From the NCBI GenBank assembly GCA_047600785.1, contig JASGKH010000001.1, forward strand, positions 744,001-808,000: a stretch of DNA of 64,000 nucleotides, written 5' to 3'. The DNA comes from Breznakibacter sp047600785 (GTDB lineage: Bacteria; Bacteroidota; Bacteroidia; Bacteroidales; Marinilabiliaceae). A program made the translations under genes and the position numbers. The notes beneath the pieces are model-generated. The model did no database searches. It was not told the DNA's origin and saw nothing but the letters and a program-made list of their open reading frames with translations. Positions 1-8,232 of the stretch are shown here, in pieces. How positions within the stretch are numbered: position 1 is the first letter of the stretch; each line of letters starts with the position of its first letter.

Positions 1-204
1 AACTCTATAACTGGATGTACACCAAATGATTATATAAAAATTGTACGGATGAAAAAGGCCATCCGGCTTTTTCGTGAAAAGCGTTACACGATCAATGAAG
101 TGGCACATATGACCGGTTTTTCTGAACCAAGTTACTTTGCCACTTGTTTTAAGAAGACCTATGGGAAATCTCCGTCGCAATTTATCGGACAGGAAATAGG
201 TTAG
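1..204 (+). CDS. AraC-family transcriptional regulator, C-terminal fragment (cut by window start)
   Basis: The reading frame is open from base 1 to a TAG at 202-204 and gives the last 67 residues of a protein. It contains the second helix-turn-helix of the AraC/XylS DNA-binding domain, with the family pattern of an IxEVAxxxGF helix, SYFxxCFKKxYGxSPS and a short tail. The sensory or receiver part lies outside the window, so it could be a one-component AraC regulator, a response regulator or a hybrid two-component system of Bacteroidetes type. The next gene starts 36 bp downstream on the same strand; whether they share a transcript cannot be told. Confidence 0.85.
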   Translation, partial: NSITGCTPNDYIKIVRMKKAIRLFREKRYTINEVAHMTGFSEPSYFATCFKKTYGKSPSQFIGQEIG

Positions 205-240
205 TAAGTTTTACTTCTGTTGAATATTAAATCTTCCCCA

Positions 241-1389
241 ATGGAGTTGAGAAAATTTGTGGCACCCGAATTTGTATTTGGCGTCAATGCCATTGACCTT
301 GCGGGAAGGTATGCGAAAAATTTTGGGGCCACGCGTGCATTGCTGGTTTCTGATCCCGGCGTGTGGCAAGCGGGTTGGGCGAAACGAGTGGTCGATTCAT
401 TGGCCTTAGAAGGAGTGGAATATGTGGCGTTTTCGCATGTATCGCCGAACCCGCGATCGGCCGAAGTGATGGAAGGTGCCGATGTGTTTGCCGAAAACCG
501 TTGTAACGTCATCGTAGCTGTGGGCGGGGGAAGCGTGATCGATTGTGCAAAAGGCATCGGCATCGTATCCGCCAATGGAGGGCATGTGCTTCAGTACGAG
601 GGGGTGGATAAAGTCCCTTACCCAATGCCGCCGATCATTTGCATTCCCACTACGGGAGGCACGTCGGCCGATGTATCGCAGTTTGCCATTATAAACCACG
701 AAGCCGAAAGGGTAAAAATTGCCATTATCAGTAAATCGCTGGTCCCCGATGTGGCGCTTATCGATCCGGCCACGCTGGTCACCATGGACAATTATCTTAC
801 GGCTTGCACCGGTATCGATGCGTTGGTGCATGCCATCGAGGCATATGTGTCCAATGCCAGTTCATCGTTCTCTGATTTACATGCCCGCGAAGCTATTGGG
901 TTAATTACCTCTTATTTACCTTTGTGTTTGGCCGAACCCAACAATCTGGAAGCACGGGAAAAGGTTATGCTGGGCAGTTTATATGCGGGTTTGGCATTCT
1001 CGAACGCCAGTCTGGGTGCCGTGCACGCCATGGCACATAGTTTGGGAGGCTATCTCGATTTGCCGCACGGCGAGTGTAATGCATTGCTGCTCCCGCATGT
1101 GGTCGGGTATAACTTCGACAGTGCAGGGCAACGTTACTCCGAAGTGGCACGATTCATGCAACTGGACATGGAAGGTGTGCCGTCCGGTGCGTTTAGAACG
1201 AAGTTGGTGGACCATCTGATGAAATTTCGTGAAAATGCAGGGGTATCTAAGTCACTTTCGATGTGTGGGGTGACGCATTCCGATATAGCCCAACTGGCAC
1301 GTAAAGCAATGCTCGACCCCTGCCGTATCACAAACCCGAGGAAAACGACCAGATCCGACATTGAAGTCATTTATCGCGAAGCGCTTTAA
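241..1389 (+). CDS. ercA: Iron-containing alcohol dehydrogenase, ErcA-like
   Basis: Group III (iron-type) alcohol dehydrogenase of 382 residues, starting at ATG 241; a TTG at 220 would add seven residues. The dinucleotide-binding GGGS loop is at residues 95-98. The metal ligands expected from FucO-type enzymes are present as D193, H197, H262 and H276 (GIDALVHAIEAY, VHAMAH, LPHGE). The N-terminus (LRKFVAPEFVFG) resembles ErcA, which in Pseudomonas aeruginosa acts with the soluble kinase ErcS' in control of ethanol oxidation. The stop codon lies 3 bp before a soluble PAS kinase gene, the partner expected for ErcA, so a sensory role is more likely than a purely catabolic one. The ErcA name is recalled from the family, not searched; membership of the Fe-ADH superfamily is secure. 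Confidence 0.85.
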   Translation: MELRKFVAPEFVFGVNAIDLAGRYAKNFGATRALLVSDPGVWQAGWAKRVVDSLALEGVEYVAFSHVSPNPRSAEVMEGADVFAENRCNVIVAVGGGSVIDCAKGIGIVSANGGHVLQYEGVDKVPYPMPPIICIPTTGGTSADVSQFAIINHEAERVKIAIISKSLVPDVALIDPATLVTMDNYLTACTGIDALVHAIEAYVSNASSSFSDLHAREAIGLITSYLPLCLAEPNNLEAREKVMLGSLYAGLAFSNASLGAVHAMAHSLGGYLDLPHGECNALLLPHVVGYNFDSAGQRYSEVARFMQLDMEGVPSGAFRTKLVDHLMKFRENAGVSKSLSMCGVTHSDIAQLARKAMLDPCRITNPRKTTRSDIEVIYREAL

Positions 1390-1392
1390 ATT

Positions 1393-2691
1393 ATGATCGA
1401 AAATAACGAGTTAGATAATCTCCGGAACAAGATCATTGGTCTTGGCGAAAATTCGGCCAGGAAAAGTTTTTTCCCCGAACTTCAGCGAAAGATCAAGGAG
1501 CTGGAAGAGAGTGAGTCCAATTTGTTGGCACTTTTCAATAATACCTTTGATGCCGCGTTTGTGGTGGATTTAAATGGGATGTTGCTTAACGTGAATTCCA
1601 GCATGTTGCAAATGTTTGCAATGCCCAATAAAGACACGGCCCTTGCATATTCCCTGTCACATTACCTTCTCGATTTGAATTGCTGCCCGTCGAAATTGTT
1701 GGAAGAACAGAGCACAAACGAAAAGCCGAAAGTATTTGAATGTAAGTCCATAAAGCCGTTGACAAAAGAGGTGTTTGATGCCGAAGTCGCAATCAATCCG
1801 ACGCCTTGGTATGGACAAAATGCCGTGTTGGTGCTGGTACGCGATATTTCTTTCCGTAAGAGGAGCGAAGCAGCCCTGCTTGAACGTGAATATATGCTCA
1901 AGCAGCAAAATGAAGAGCTGATGGCATTGAACGAAGAGTTGGCCGAAAGCAACCGCCAGATCATCGAGATGAACGAGAAGCTGAAAAAATCGAACCAGCG
2001 CGCCATTGAAAGCGATAAACTGAAAACGGCCTTTTTGGCAAACATGAGCCACGAAATCCGTACGCCCATGAACGGGATTGTGGGATTTGCCACACTAATG
2101 ACAATGCCCGGCAACGATCCGGAAGCAATGACGGAGTATGCAGGTGTTATCAACAGTTGTTCGCAGCAGCTCCTGACCATCATCAACGATATTCTTGACA
2201 TTGCTAAAATCGAGGCAGGTCAAATTACGGTGGTTCCGGTCGAAACCAATCTTAACAATTTACTGAAAGAGCTTTATGCCTTTTTCCAGAATAAACCGTT
2301 GCATGGGGTTGGATTTGCACTGGAACTGCCCCCCCTCAGCGATGGGGTTATGCTTCGCATCGATCCTGATCGCCTAAAGCAAATCCTTTCAAATTTATTG
2401 AGCAATGCATTTAAATTCACACATCAGGGCCGTGTAGTTCTGGGGTATACCATCCATGCACACCGGGTCACGATTTTTGTAACGGATACGGGAATTGGCA
2501 TTGAAACCAAAAAGCTGCAAAAGATATTTAAACGTTTCCATCAGGTCAATTCCGAAGGTTCCAAAAACTACGGCGGTACCGGATTGGGATTGGCAATCAG
2601 TAAGGCGTTGGTCGGATTAATGGGCGGACGTATCAAAGTTGAATCAAAACTAGGGATAGGCTCCAGATTTAAAGTGGAATTGCCCTTATGA
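1393..2691 (+). CDS. Cytoplasmic PAS-domain sensor histidine kinase (ErcS-like)
   Basis: A 432-residue histidine kinase. There is no signal peptide or membrane helix, so it should be soluble. Order of parts: a short helix (1-40), a PAS domain (about 44-155), a coiled coil rich in E/N/K (about 160-210), the HisKA dimerisation helix with phospho-acceptor H220 in SHEIRTPMNG, then the ATPase domain with N (SNLLSNAFKFT), G1 (DTGIGI), F and G2 (GGTGLGLAISK) boxes. No receiver domain is fused, so its response regulator must be elsewhere. It starts 3 bp after the Fe-ADH stop, which implies co-transcription and a joint function. The signal is unknown; by analogy with the Pseudomonas Erc system it may be an alcohol- or redox-linked cue. 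Confidence 0.88.
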   Translation: MIENNELDNLRNKIIGLGENSARKSFFPELQRKIKELEESESNLLALFNNTFDAAFVVDLNGMLLNVNSSMLQMFAMPNKDTALAYSLSHYLLDLNCCPSKLLEEQSTNEKPKVFECKSIKPLTKEVFDAEVAINPTPWYGQNAVLVLVRDISFRKRSEAALLEREYMLKQQNEELMALNEELAESNRQIIEMNEKLKKSNQRAIESDKLKTAFLANMSHEIRTPMNGIVGFATLMTMPGNDPEAMTEYAGVINSCSQQLLTIINDILDIAKIEAGQITVVPVETNLNNLLKELYAFFQNKPLHGVGFALELPPLSDGVMLRIDPDRLKQILSNLLSNAFKFTHQGRVVLGYTIHAHRVTIFVTDTGIGIETKKLQKIFKRFHQVNSEGSKNYGGTGLGLAISKALVGLMGGRIKVESKLGIGSRFKVELPL

Positions 2692-2753
2692 TGTATGGTC
2701 GTCCTTGTGCAACAAAGCGTCGTGAGCTTATTCATTTAATGTGCGCCTGATCC

Positions 2754-2788
2754 AAAAAACAAACAGACAACCATGTGGCTGCCTGTTT
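2754..2788 (-). terminator. Rho-independent terminator after uxuA
   Basis: Arms at 2761-2773 and 2776-2788 pair along their whole length in the minus-strand RNA when two G-U pairs are allowed; the two central pairs probably open to form the loop. A T-rich run follows on the minus strand (A-run 2754-2760 on plus). It lies 20 bp beyond the uxuA stop. It faces the kinase gene, whose stop is at 2691, so it may also limit convergent transcription. Confidence 0.7.
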
Positions 2789-2807
2789 AGTGTCCGATCT
2801 CCTTGTT

Positions 2808-3980
2808 TTATCTGAACATTGATTTGGCGATACCCAACTCCAGTCCACGGAGTTCGGCCAGTCCACGCAAGCGCCCGATGCATGAATATCCCGGATTGGT
2901 TTTCTTTTTCAGGTCGTCGATCATTTGGTGGCCGTGATCTGGTCTCATGGGGATGGAAACCTTACGCCGGTTTTGCAGTTCAAGGAAAGTTTTCATCACG
3001 CCGTACATGTCCACGTCGCCTTCCAGATGGTTATCTTCATAAAAGTTCCCTTCGGCGTCGCGTTTGGTACTACGGAAATGCACAAAGTTCACGCGGTCAC
3101 CAAACTCGCGCATAATGCCGGCTAGATCGTTATCGCTGCGTACGCCGAACGATCCGGTGCAAAGGCATAATCCGTTCGATGGGTTTGGCACATCGGCGAT
3201 CAATCTCCTAAAATCGTTGGCCGTGCTTAAAATGCGGGGCAGGCCCAAGATTGCGTACGGAGGATCGTCGGGGTGAATGACCAGTTTTATACCTGTTTCG
3301 TCGGCCACCGGCACTATTTCGCGAAGGAAGTGGATGAGGTGGCTACGGAGTTTTTCTGCGTCGATATCATTGTAACGGTCCAATGCCTGCTGGAACTGCT
3401 CTACCGTAAAACTTTCCTCCGAACCGGGCAGGCCGGCTATCATGTTGCGTGTAAGCACATGCTTTTCTTCGTCGCCCATTTGTTCGAAACGGGCTTTAGC
3501 CTTGGCTTTCTCTTCCTCCGGGTACTCTTTTTCTGCTCCCGGACGCTTTAAGATAAATAAGTCAAATGCCAAGAACGCCGCTCTTTCGAAACGCAGTGCT
3601 TTTGAGCCGTCAGGCATGGTATAGGCCAAATCGGTGCGCGTCCAGTCAAGCACGGGCATAAAGTTGTAAGTGACAATGGTTATCCCACATTGGGCCAGAT
3701 TACGAAGGCTTTTTTTGTAATTGTCGATATACACCTGAAAATTCCCGGTTTGGGTTTTTATATGCTCGTGCACGGGCACGCTTTCCACAACCGACCATTT
3801 CAAGCCAACCGATTCCACTTCGTCTTTGCGTTTCATGATTTCCTCCACGGTCCATATTTCACCGTTGGGAATGTGGTGTAACGCTGTTACCACGCCTGTG
3901 GCGCCGGCCTGTTTCACGTCCCATAAGCTAACGGGATCGTTGGGGCCGTACCAGCGCCATGTTTGCTCACATAAATACAT
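2808..3980 (-). CDS. uxuA: Mannonate dehydratase
   Basis: 390 residues, very close to Escherichia coli UxuA (394). It dehydrates D-mannonate to 2-keto-3-deoxy-D-gluconate (EC 4.2.1.8) in glucuronate breakdown. Family hallmarks visible are the N-terminal TWRWYGPNDPVSL segment, IPNGEIW, VHPDDPP with the metal-binding His and Asp, CTGSFGVRSDNDL, VHFRSTKR, and MRPDHGHQM near the C-terminus. Its start is 60 bp downstream of the SDR gene stop on the same strand. That SDR probably supplies the mannonate, so the pair forms a hexuronate module. The transport and KDG kinase/aldolase steps are not in the window. Confidence 0.95.
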   Translation of the reverse strand: MYLCEQTWRWYGPNDPVSLWDVKQAGATGVVTALHHIPNGEIWTVEEIMKRKDEVESVGLKWSVVESVPVHEHIKTQTGNFQVYIDNYKKSLRNLAQCGITIVTYNFMPVLDWTRTDLAYTMPDGSKALRFERAAFLAFDLFILKRPGAEKEYPEEEKAKAKARFEQMGDEEKHVLTRNMIAGLPGSEESFTVEQFQQALDRYNDIDAEKLRSHLIHFLREIVPVADETGIKLVIHPDDPPYAILGLPRILSTANDFRRLIADVPNPSNGLCLCTGSFGVRSDNDLAGIMREFGDRVNFVHFRSTKRDAEGNFYEDNHLEGDVDMYGVMKTFLELQNRRKVSIPMRPDHGHQMIDDLKKKTNPGYSCIGRLRGLAELRGLELGIAKSMFR

Positions 3981-4040
3981 ATTGTGGTGTTTGTTGTTTA
4001 TGTATCAAGTATCAAGATTTATTAAAAATCTTATGTCTTT

Positions 4041-4859
4041 TTAAATGCTAAACGAGTCAAATCCACCGTCGATCACTGTCAATGTCCCGGTTACAAATTT
4101 CGATGCATCGCTGGCCAGCCAATGAAGGGTGCCCAACAGTTCGCCGGGTTCGCCAAATCGGCCAAAAGGAGTATGTGCAATAATGGTCCTGGCCCTGTCG
4201 GTGTAGCTACCGTCGGGATTGGTGAGCAGGGTGCGGTTTTGCTCTGTCAGGAAAAATCCCGGAGCAATGGCGTTTACGCGGAGGCCTTCCCCAAATTTAA
4301 TGGCAAATTCGTTGGCCGTGTATTTGGTAAAGTTGGTGACAGCAGCTTTGGCCGATCCGTATCCGACCACACGCGTCAGCGGACGTAGTGCACTTTCAGA
4401 TGAAATATTGATGATGCTTCCCGCCTTTTGCTCAACCATGGCCTTTGAAAATACTTGGGTGGGCAATACAGTTCCCAATAAGTTTAGTTCCATAACCTTT
4501 TTAAAGGCATCGATATCGAGATCGAAGAATGTTTTGTCAGGCGCAATGGTTGCCCCTGGCATGTTGCCGCCCGCACCGTTTATCAGCACATCAATGCGGC
4601 CATACCGGTCCAGAATACCGGCCAGGTTTTGTTCGAGCACATTCTTATCGAGCACATCAGTTTTGAAAAATGTGGCGTCGCTGCCGTTTTTGCAAACTTC
4701 GGCCGCCAATTGTTCCCCGGCCTCCTCGTTTCGGTCAAGGACAGCCACTTTCACACCTTCTGCGGCGAAATACCTGGCCATGCAGCTGCCTAAAATTCCT
4801 GCACCTCCGGTAATGACCATTGTTTTGCCACCCAAATCAAAAAGTTTGTTTGTTGCCAT
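4041..4859 (-). CDS. SDR-family oxidoreductase, probable D-mannonate oxidoreductase (fructuronate reductase)
   Basis: Classical short-chain dehydrogenase of 272 residues from the ATG at 4857-4859. A longer frame to 4916 exists, but its extra 19 residues lack SDR character. Visible: the cofactor loop TGGAGILG (about residues 17-24), NGAGGN, catalytic Ser in INISSES and the YGSAK Tyr-Lys pair, ending in the DGGF tail common in sugar-acid SDRs. SDRs of this type sit beside uxuA in Bacteroidetes and replace the unrelated UxuB of E. coli, reducing fructuronate to mannonate. The function rests on this adjacency; KduD-like or gluconate 5-dehydrogenase activity is the main alternative. No clear TAnnTTTG promoter was found upstream. 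Confidence 0.85.
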   Translation of the reverse strand: MATNKLFDLGGKTMVITGGAGILGSCMARYFAAEGVKVAVLDRNEEAGEQLAAEVCKNGSDATFFKTDVLDKNVLEQNLAGILDRYGRIDVLINGAGGNMPGATIAPDKTFFDLDIDAFKKVMELNLLGTVLPTQVFSKAMVEQKAGSIINISSESALRPLTRVVGYGSAKAAVTNFTKYTANEFAIKFGEGLRVNAIAPGFFLTEQNRTLLTNPDGSYTDRARTIIAHTPFGRFGEPGELLGTLHWLASDASKFVTGTLTVIDGGFDSFSI

Positions 4860-5039
4860 TTGTAAAAAATCGGTTTGAGTTTGTGTATTTGCCAGCAATT
4901 TTATGCCCACATGCACTGAAGCTGCCGCACGTTTGTTGGCCGATGGTAAATCTACTTGCTAATGGCATTGCGGGCAAATGAAATCTTTGCCGAAGGTGTC
5001 AGAATATTTGCATATGGATCTTGCCTGATATTACTACCG

Positions 5040-6107
5040 TCATCTGTCAGGGTAAAGTGTGGCTATAAGATCGAGGGTTTGCCGGCAGAAACGGCTATAA
5101 CCAAAATGTTTTTTAACGGTGTGGAAACCATTGATGCCTGTTTGGGCCAGTATATCCCTGTTTGTAATCAGATATTCGAGTTTTGCTTTCACGGCGGCTA
5201 CGTTACGGTCGGTAAAGAATCCATTTTCATCGTCGACCATCACTTCGGCAATTCCTCCGCTGTTGGTGGTTAACACGGGAATGCCCAGCGTCATGGCTTC
5301 CAGTATTCCGTTCGATATTCCTTCGCGTTCCGACAGCAACACGTACAAATCGGCTCCGGAAAGTTCCTTTTCCGGATGCGGTAAGTAGCCGGTGAAATTT
5401 ACAACGCTTTCAAGCCCCTTACTCTTTGTCATCTGTTCAAACTCGCTTTTATTTTTCCCGTCGCCGATCAGTTTCAGTTCTATGCAGTCTCTCAGGATGG
5501 GCGGTAATTGGGCAATGGCTTCTATGAGCAAATGGTACCCTTTCTGGCGGGTCATGCGCCCGCTGCCTGCAATCACGAACTTATTTGAAGGCATAAGGCG
5601 TGGCGTGGGCAAGAGGGCCTCGTCGAGGCGGGGCACGCCGTTGTAAACCACATGGATGGGATGGTGCTTGAAAAAAGGGTATTTCCGCAATCCTTGTTCA
5701 ATAAACCGGGCGTTAACGATCAGCCCATCGTTTAACGTGCAATAATTAAGATGGTGCCAGAACGGTATATTCATTTTGCGCGTGACACCCAGCCTTATCA
5801 GGTGTTTAATGCCTGATCGGCGCGAAAGAATGCCACATAAAAAATATTCGACCTTTTTTGTGCTGACAATCAGATCGATGTGGTGTTGTTTTACAAAGTG
5901 TTTTAATTTTCCATACGTCGCCATGTCTGCGTAAGAGGCGAAAGGAAGCACGATGTGTCCTGCATAAGAGCCGAATTTGGGTAGTAACGCAGCAGTTTTA
6001 CAGGCAAAAAATACCTGATGTTTGCCTGATAACGCCTGCATGGCCATCGATGTCCATTTTTCGTTACCGCCCCAACTTTGGGCCGAGCATACAAACAAGA
6101 TGTTCAT
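5040..6107 (-). CDS. Glycosyltransferase, GT4 type (GT-B fold)
   Basis: 355 residues with a Rossmann-like N-terminus (MNILFVCSAQSWGGNEKW), a middle GSGRMTRQKGYHLLIEA segment and the GT4 E-x7-E region (SEREGISNGILEAMTLG) followed by TNSGGIAEV, which bind the nucleotide-sugar donor. There is no signal peptide, so it is cytoplasmic or peripheral. Its start codon overlaps the stop of the upstream glycosyltransferase in an ATGA arrangement (6104-6107), so the two are translationally coupled. Such pairs usually build LPS core or surface glycans; the donor and acceptor sugars cannot be read from the sequence. Confidence 0.9.
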   Translation of the reverse strand: MNILFVCSAQSWGGNEKWTSMAMQALSGKHQVFFACKTAALLPKFGSYAGHIVLPFASYADMATYGKLKHFVKQHHIDLIVSTKKVEYFLCGILSRRSGIKHLIRLGVTRKMNIPFWHHLNYCTLNDGLIVNARFIEQGLRKYPFFKHHPIHVVYNGVPRLDEALLPTPRLMPSNKFVIAGSGRMTRQKGYHLLIEAIAQLPPILRDCIELKLIGDGKNKSEFEQMTKSKGLESVVNFTGYLPHPEKELSGADLYVLLSEREGISNGILEAMTLGIPVLTTNSGGIAEVMVDDENGFFTDRNVAAVKAKLEYLITNRDILAQTGINGFHTVKKHFGYSRFCRQTLDLIATLYPDR

Positions 6108-6880
6108 GATATATAATCAAGACCTTTGCCGCAACGCACTTTTTTGGTGCTCAGGGTGTGTTGATAAATGCCGCTGACATGCTCGTAGTTGGTCCGTAAC
6201 CCGTTTTCGCCATGGTGCAGGTGGTAAGCGTTGGCGTAAAACTTCAGGTTGTAGCCTTTCACGCCCGCGTGGACCAAACGGGCACAAAACTCTTTGTCAT
6301 TGGGCCCTTTACTGGTCATCTCTTCATCATACCCGTTTACACGGTATGCATCTTCTTTCCAAAACGCCACATTGCAGCCCCTTACCCCTTTTACCGACGA
6401 TGGGCCATATAGCAAATGGTGGTGCCATACGGCAATGGTTTTGTTTCTGAATTGCCGGGGTAACCGGTAACGGAGTTTTTCACAAAATTCTTCGGTCTGT
6501 TCCTTGGATATATTTTTTCGACGACCAATTACAAAACGACCAAGGCTGGCAAATTCCAAATGGTCGGCCACAAAATCCTTATCAAGTATCAGATCGCCGT
6601 CCAATTGGATAATATAAGGATGATTTGCATGACGGATTGCCATGTTTCTTACCGCATTAATACGGTAACCGCTGTGTTCGTGCCGACAATGTACAATAGG
6701 CACGGGAAATGACTGTTTGAAATGTTCCACAACCTCGCGAGTGGCATCATCCGAACCGTCATCGGCCACGATCACTTCATCCGGCATTACGGTTTGTTCC
6801 CTGATGCTTTGCAGGCATAAGCCCAGTGCGTCCGGCCAATTGTAAGTCGTTAAAAAAAGGGAGACTTTGGTTTTGTCCAT
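6104..6880 (-). CDS. Glycosyltransferase family 2
   Basis: 258 residues from the ATG at 6878-6880; the 31 residues upstream in the open frame do not look like GT2. It starts directly with the GT-A fold (VSLFLTTYNWPDALGLCLQS), then VIVADDGSDD for UDP binding and a QLDGDLILD metal-binding region, with a later GPNDKEFCARL segment typical of GT2 enzymes with a galactosyltransferase-type C-terminal part. It overlaps the following GT4 gene by 4 bp. Likely role: addition of a sugar to a cell-surface glycan. No membrane helix is visible. Confidence 0.9.
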   Translation of the reverse strand: MDKTKVSLFLTTYNWPDALGLCLQSIREQTVMPDEVIVADDGSDDATREVVEHFKQSFPVPIVHCRHEHSGYRINAVRNMAIRHANHPYIIQLDGDLILDKDFVADHLEFASLGRFVIGRRKNISKEQTEEFCEKLRYRLPRQFRNKTIAVWHHHLLYGPSSVKGVRGCNVAFWKEDAYRVNGYDEEMTSKGPNDKEFCARLVHAGVKGYNLKFYANAYHLHHGENGLRTNYEHVSGIYQHTLSTKKVRCGKGLDYIS

Positions 6881-7040
6881 TATAGAAACTTGAGAAAGCA
6901 AACAAAAATAGTCAAAATCTTCCTGCCGGGGATAGGGGCGTATGAAATCGGGAACCTGATCGGCCACAGACACTTTTCTGGGACACGTTAAGGTTTTAAC
7001 CTACTTGGAAGAAGGAAAATATGCGTGTCGGAAAATAGGT

Positions 7041-7442
7041 TCATAATAATTGTATGCTTAAAATAGTCCCACTGGCCGAAGTCAACATGGTGAACCGGGT
7101 GAGGTGGGTATCCCTGAAAATTATTTCGTAACCGTCCAACCCAGATTCCTTATAGATGGCAATGGCGTTCATTATTTCGCCGTGCTTTTGCGCCGAGTGT
7201 CTTACATTGTCAGGGAGCGTGTGAATGTCGAGGTTTATTTTGTAATCGATCAGATCAGCTTTTTTGTCGAATCTTGCAATGAATTCTTGCTCGTTTTGGT
7301 AAAAAATGGCCTCATCCGATTCGGGGCCAATAGCCCATTCCACATTAATGGCATTAGGAAAAAGACGTTTAAATTCTTTTTCGATTGTCTTAATCGGCTT
7401 TTTCTCGAAGCTTGGAAAAACCTTTCTGAATGGATTGAACAT
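7041..7442 (-). CDS. PepSY-like domain protein
   Basis: 133 residues from the ATG at 7440-7442; an upstream ATG at 7475 would add 11 residues and cannot be ruled out. No signal peptide is seen, which is unusual since most Bacteroidetes PepSY-like (beta-lactamase-inhibitor-like) proteins are periplasmic. The pattern of a helix (KTIEKEFKRLFPNA), then VEW, a strand with FIARFD and a second half with YEIIFRD and a terminal SGTILSI strand resembles that fold. It follows the ECF sigma gene on the same strand and is probably co-transcribed. Whether it modulates the sigma factor is unknown. Confidence 0.6.
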   Translation of the reverse strand: MFNPFRKVFPSFEKKPIKTIEKEFKRLFPNAINVEWAIGPESDEAIFYQNEQEFIARFDKKADLIDYKINLDIHTLPDNVRHSAQKHGEIMNAIAIYKESGLDGYEIIFRDTHLTRFTMLTSASGTILSIQLL

Positions 7443-7503
7443 TGAAGGGTGAATTTTTACTATATTGACGGACAAAGGGTTGCAAAGTCACATAAAATCC
7501 AGA

Positions 7504-8070
7504 TTATTCTGCATATTTTTCTTTATACAAATACAAAACCCTTGCTTTTGCACGTTTTAGACGCATTTTTGCAGCGCTTTCGCTAACCCTTAGGGCAATA
7601 GAGATATCTTTTATCGAAAGGTTATCGTGGTATTTCATCTGTAGCATGGCCTTCTCTTCGGGGTGTATTTGCTCCATGATGGCCATCAGGTTGGCATAGT
7701 TGAGTTCGGTTAGGTCTTCTTCCGTTTCGTCAATGATTTCCGGGATTACATTGGCCTGGTTCCATTCGGGGTAGTGCAGTTTTTTCTTGTAGCGCAAATA
7801 ATCGATGCAATGGTTGTAGGTAATGGAAAAAAGCCATGATGAAAAAGAGGATGTCTCCTTAAAGCTAGGGAGCTTCTCGTAAGTCTTCGATAAAATATCG
7901 GTGGCTGACTCTTCGGCCAGTTGGCGGTTCTTTAAAAACGAATAGCTTTTGTCCAAAACCTTTTTGAAGTACCTTGTGTAAAGCTCTTCATAAAGGTAAT
8001 GACGTCCGTTTTGAACGATCTCGTAAATAATCTCCTCGTCAGAAAGCGTTGATTTGTTGTGGTTTGCCAT
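7504..8070 (-). CDS. RNA polymerase ECF sigma factor
   Basis: 188 residues with sigma-70 region 2 (about 20-95: the helix LYTRYFKKVLDKSYSFLKN, then ATDILSKTYEKLPSF and the -10-binding FSSWLFSITYNHCIDYLR) and region 4 (about 125-185: ALRVSESAAKMRLKRAKARV, a helix-turn-helix for the -35 element). An acidic linker (ETEEDLTEL) joins them. No transmembrane anti-sigma gene is next to it; only the PepSY-like gene follows, 61 bp away. It has no C-terminal extension. The target regulon is unknown. It is transcribed divergently from the lipoprotein gene at 8233. Confidence 0.93.
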   Translation of the reverse strand: MANHNKSTLSDEEIIYEIVQNGRHYLYEELYTRYFKKVLDKSYSFLKNRQLAEESATDILSKTYEKLPSFKETSSFSSWLFSITYNHCIDYLRYKKKLHYPEWNQANVIPEIIDETEEDLTELNYANLMAIMEQIHPEEKAMLQMKYHDNLSIKDISIALRVSESAAKMRLKRAKARVLYLYKEKYAE

Positions 8071-8232
8071 ACGTACTCAAGGGAGATCAAATTTTTTTTT
8101 CGTTTTTTGTGTTACTTTTCCAAACTGCGCCGTCTTAATCATGAAGTTTGTAATGAAATTGCGGCTTTGTCCGAAATTTTGTGCAAATTTAGAAAATTAT
8201 GAATCATTAATTAATTTCAGGAGATTTAAAAA

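Noticed and set aside
2692..2752. Possible small RNA or leader after the kinase gene
   Set aside because: The gap is short and only the minus-strand uxuA terminator is evident.
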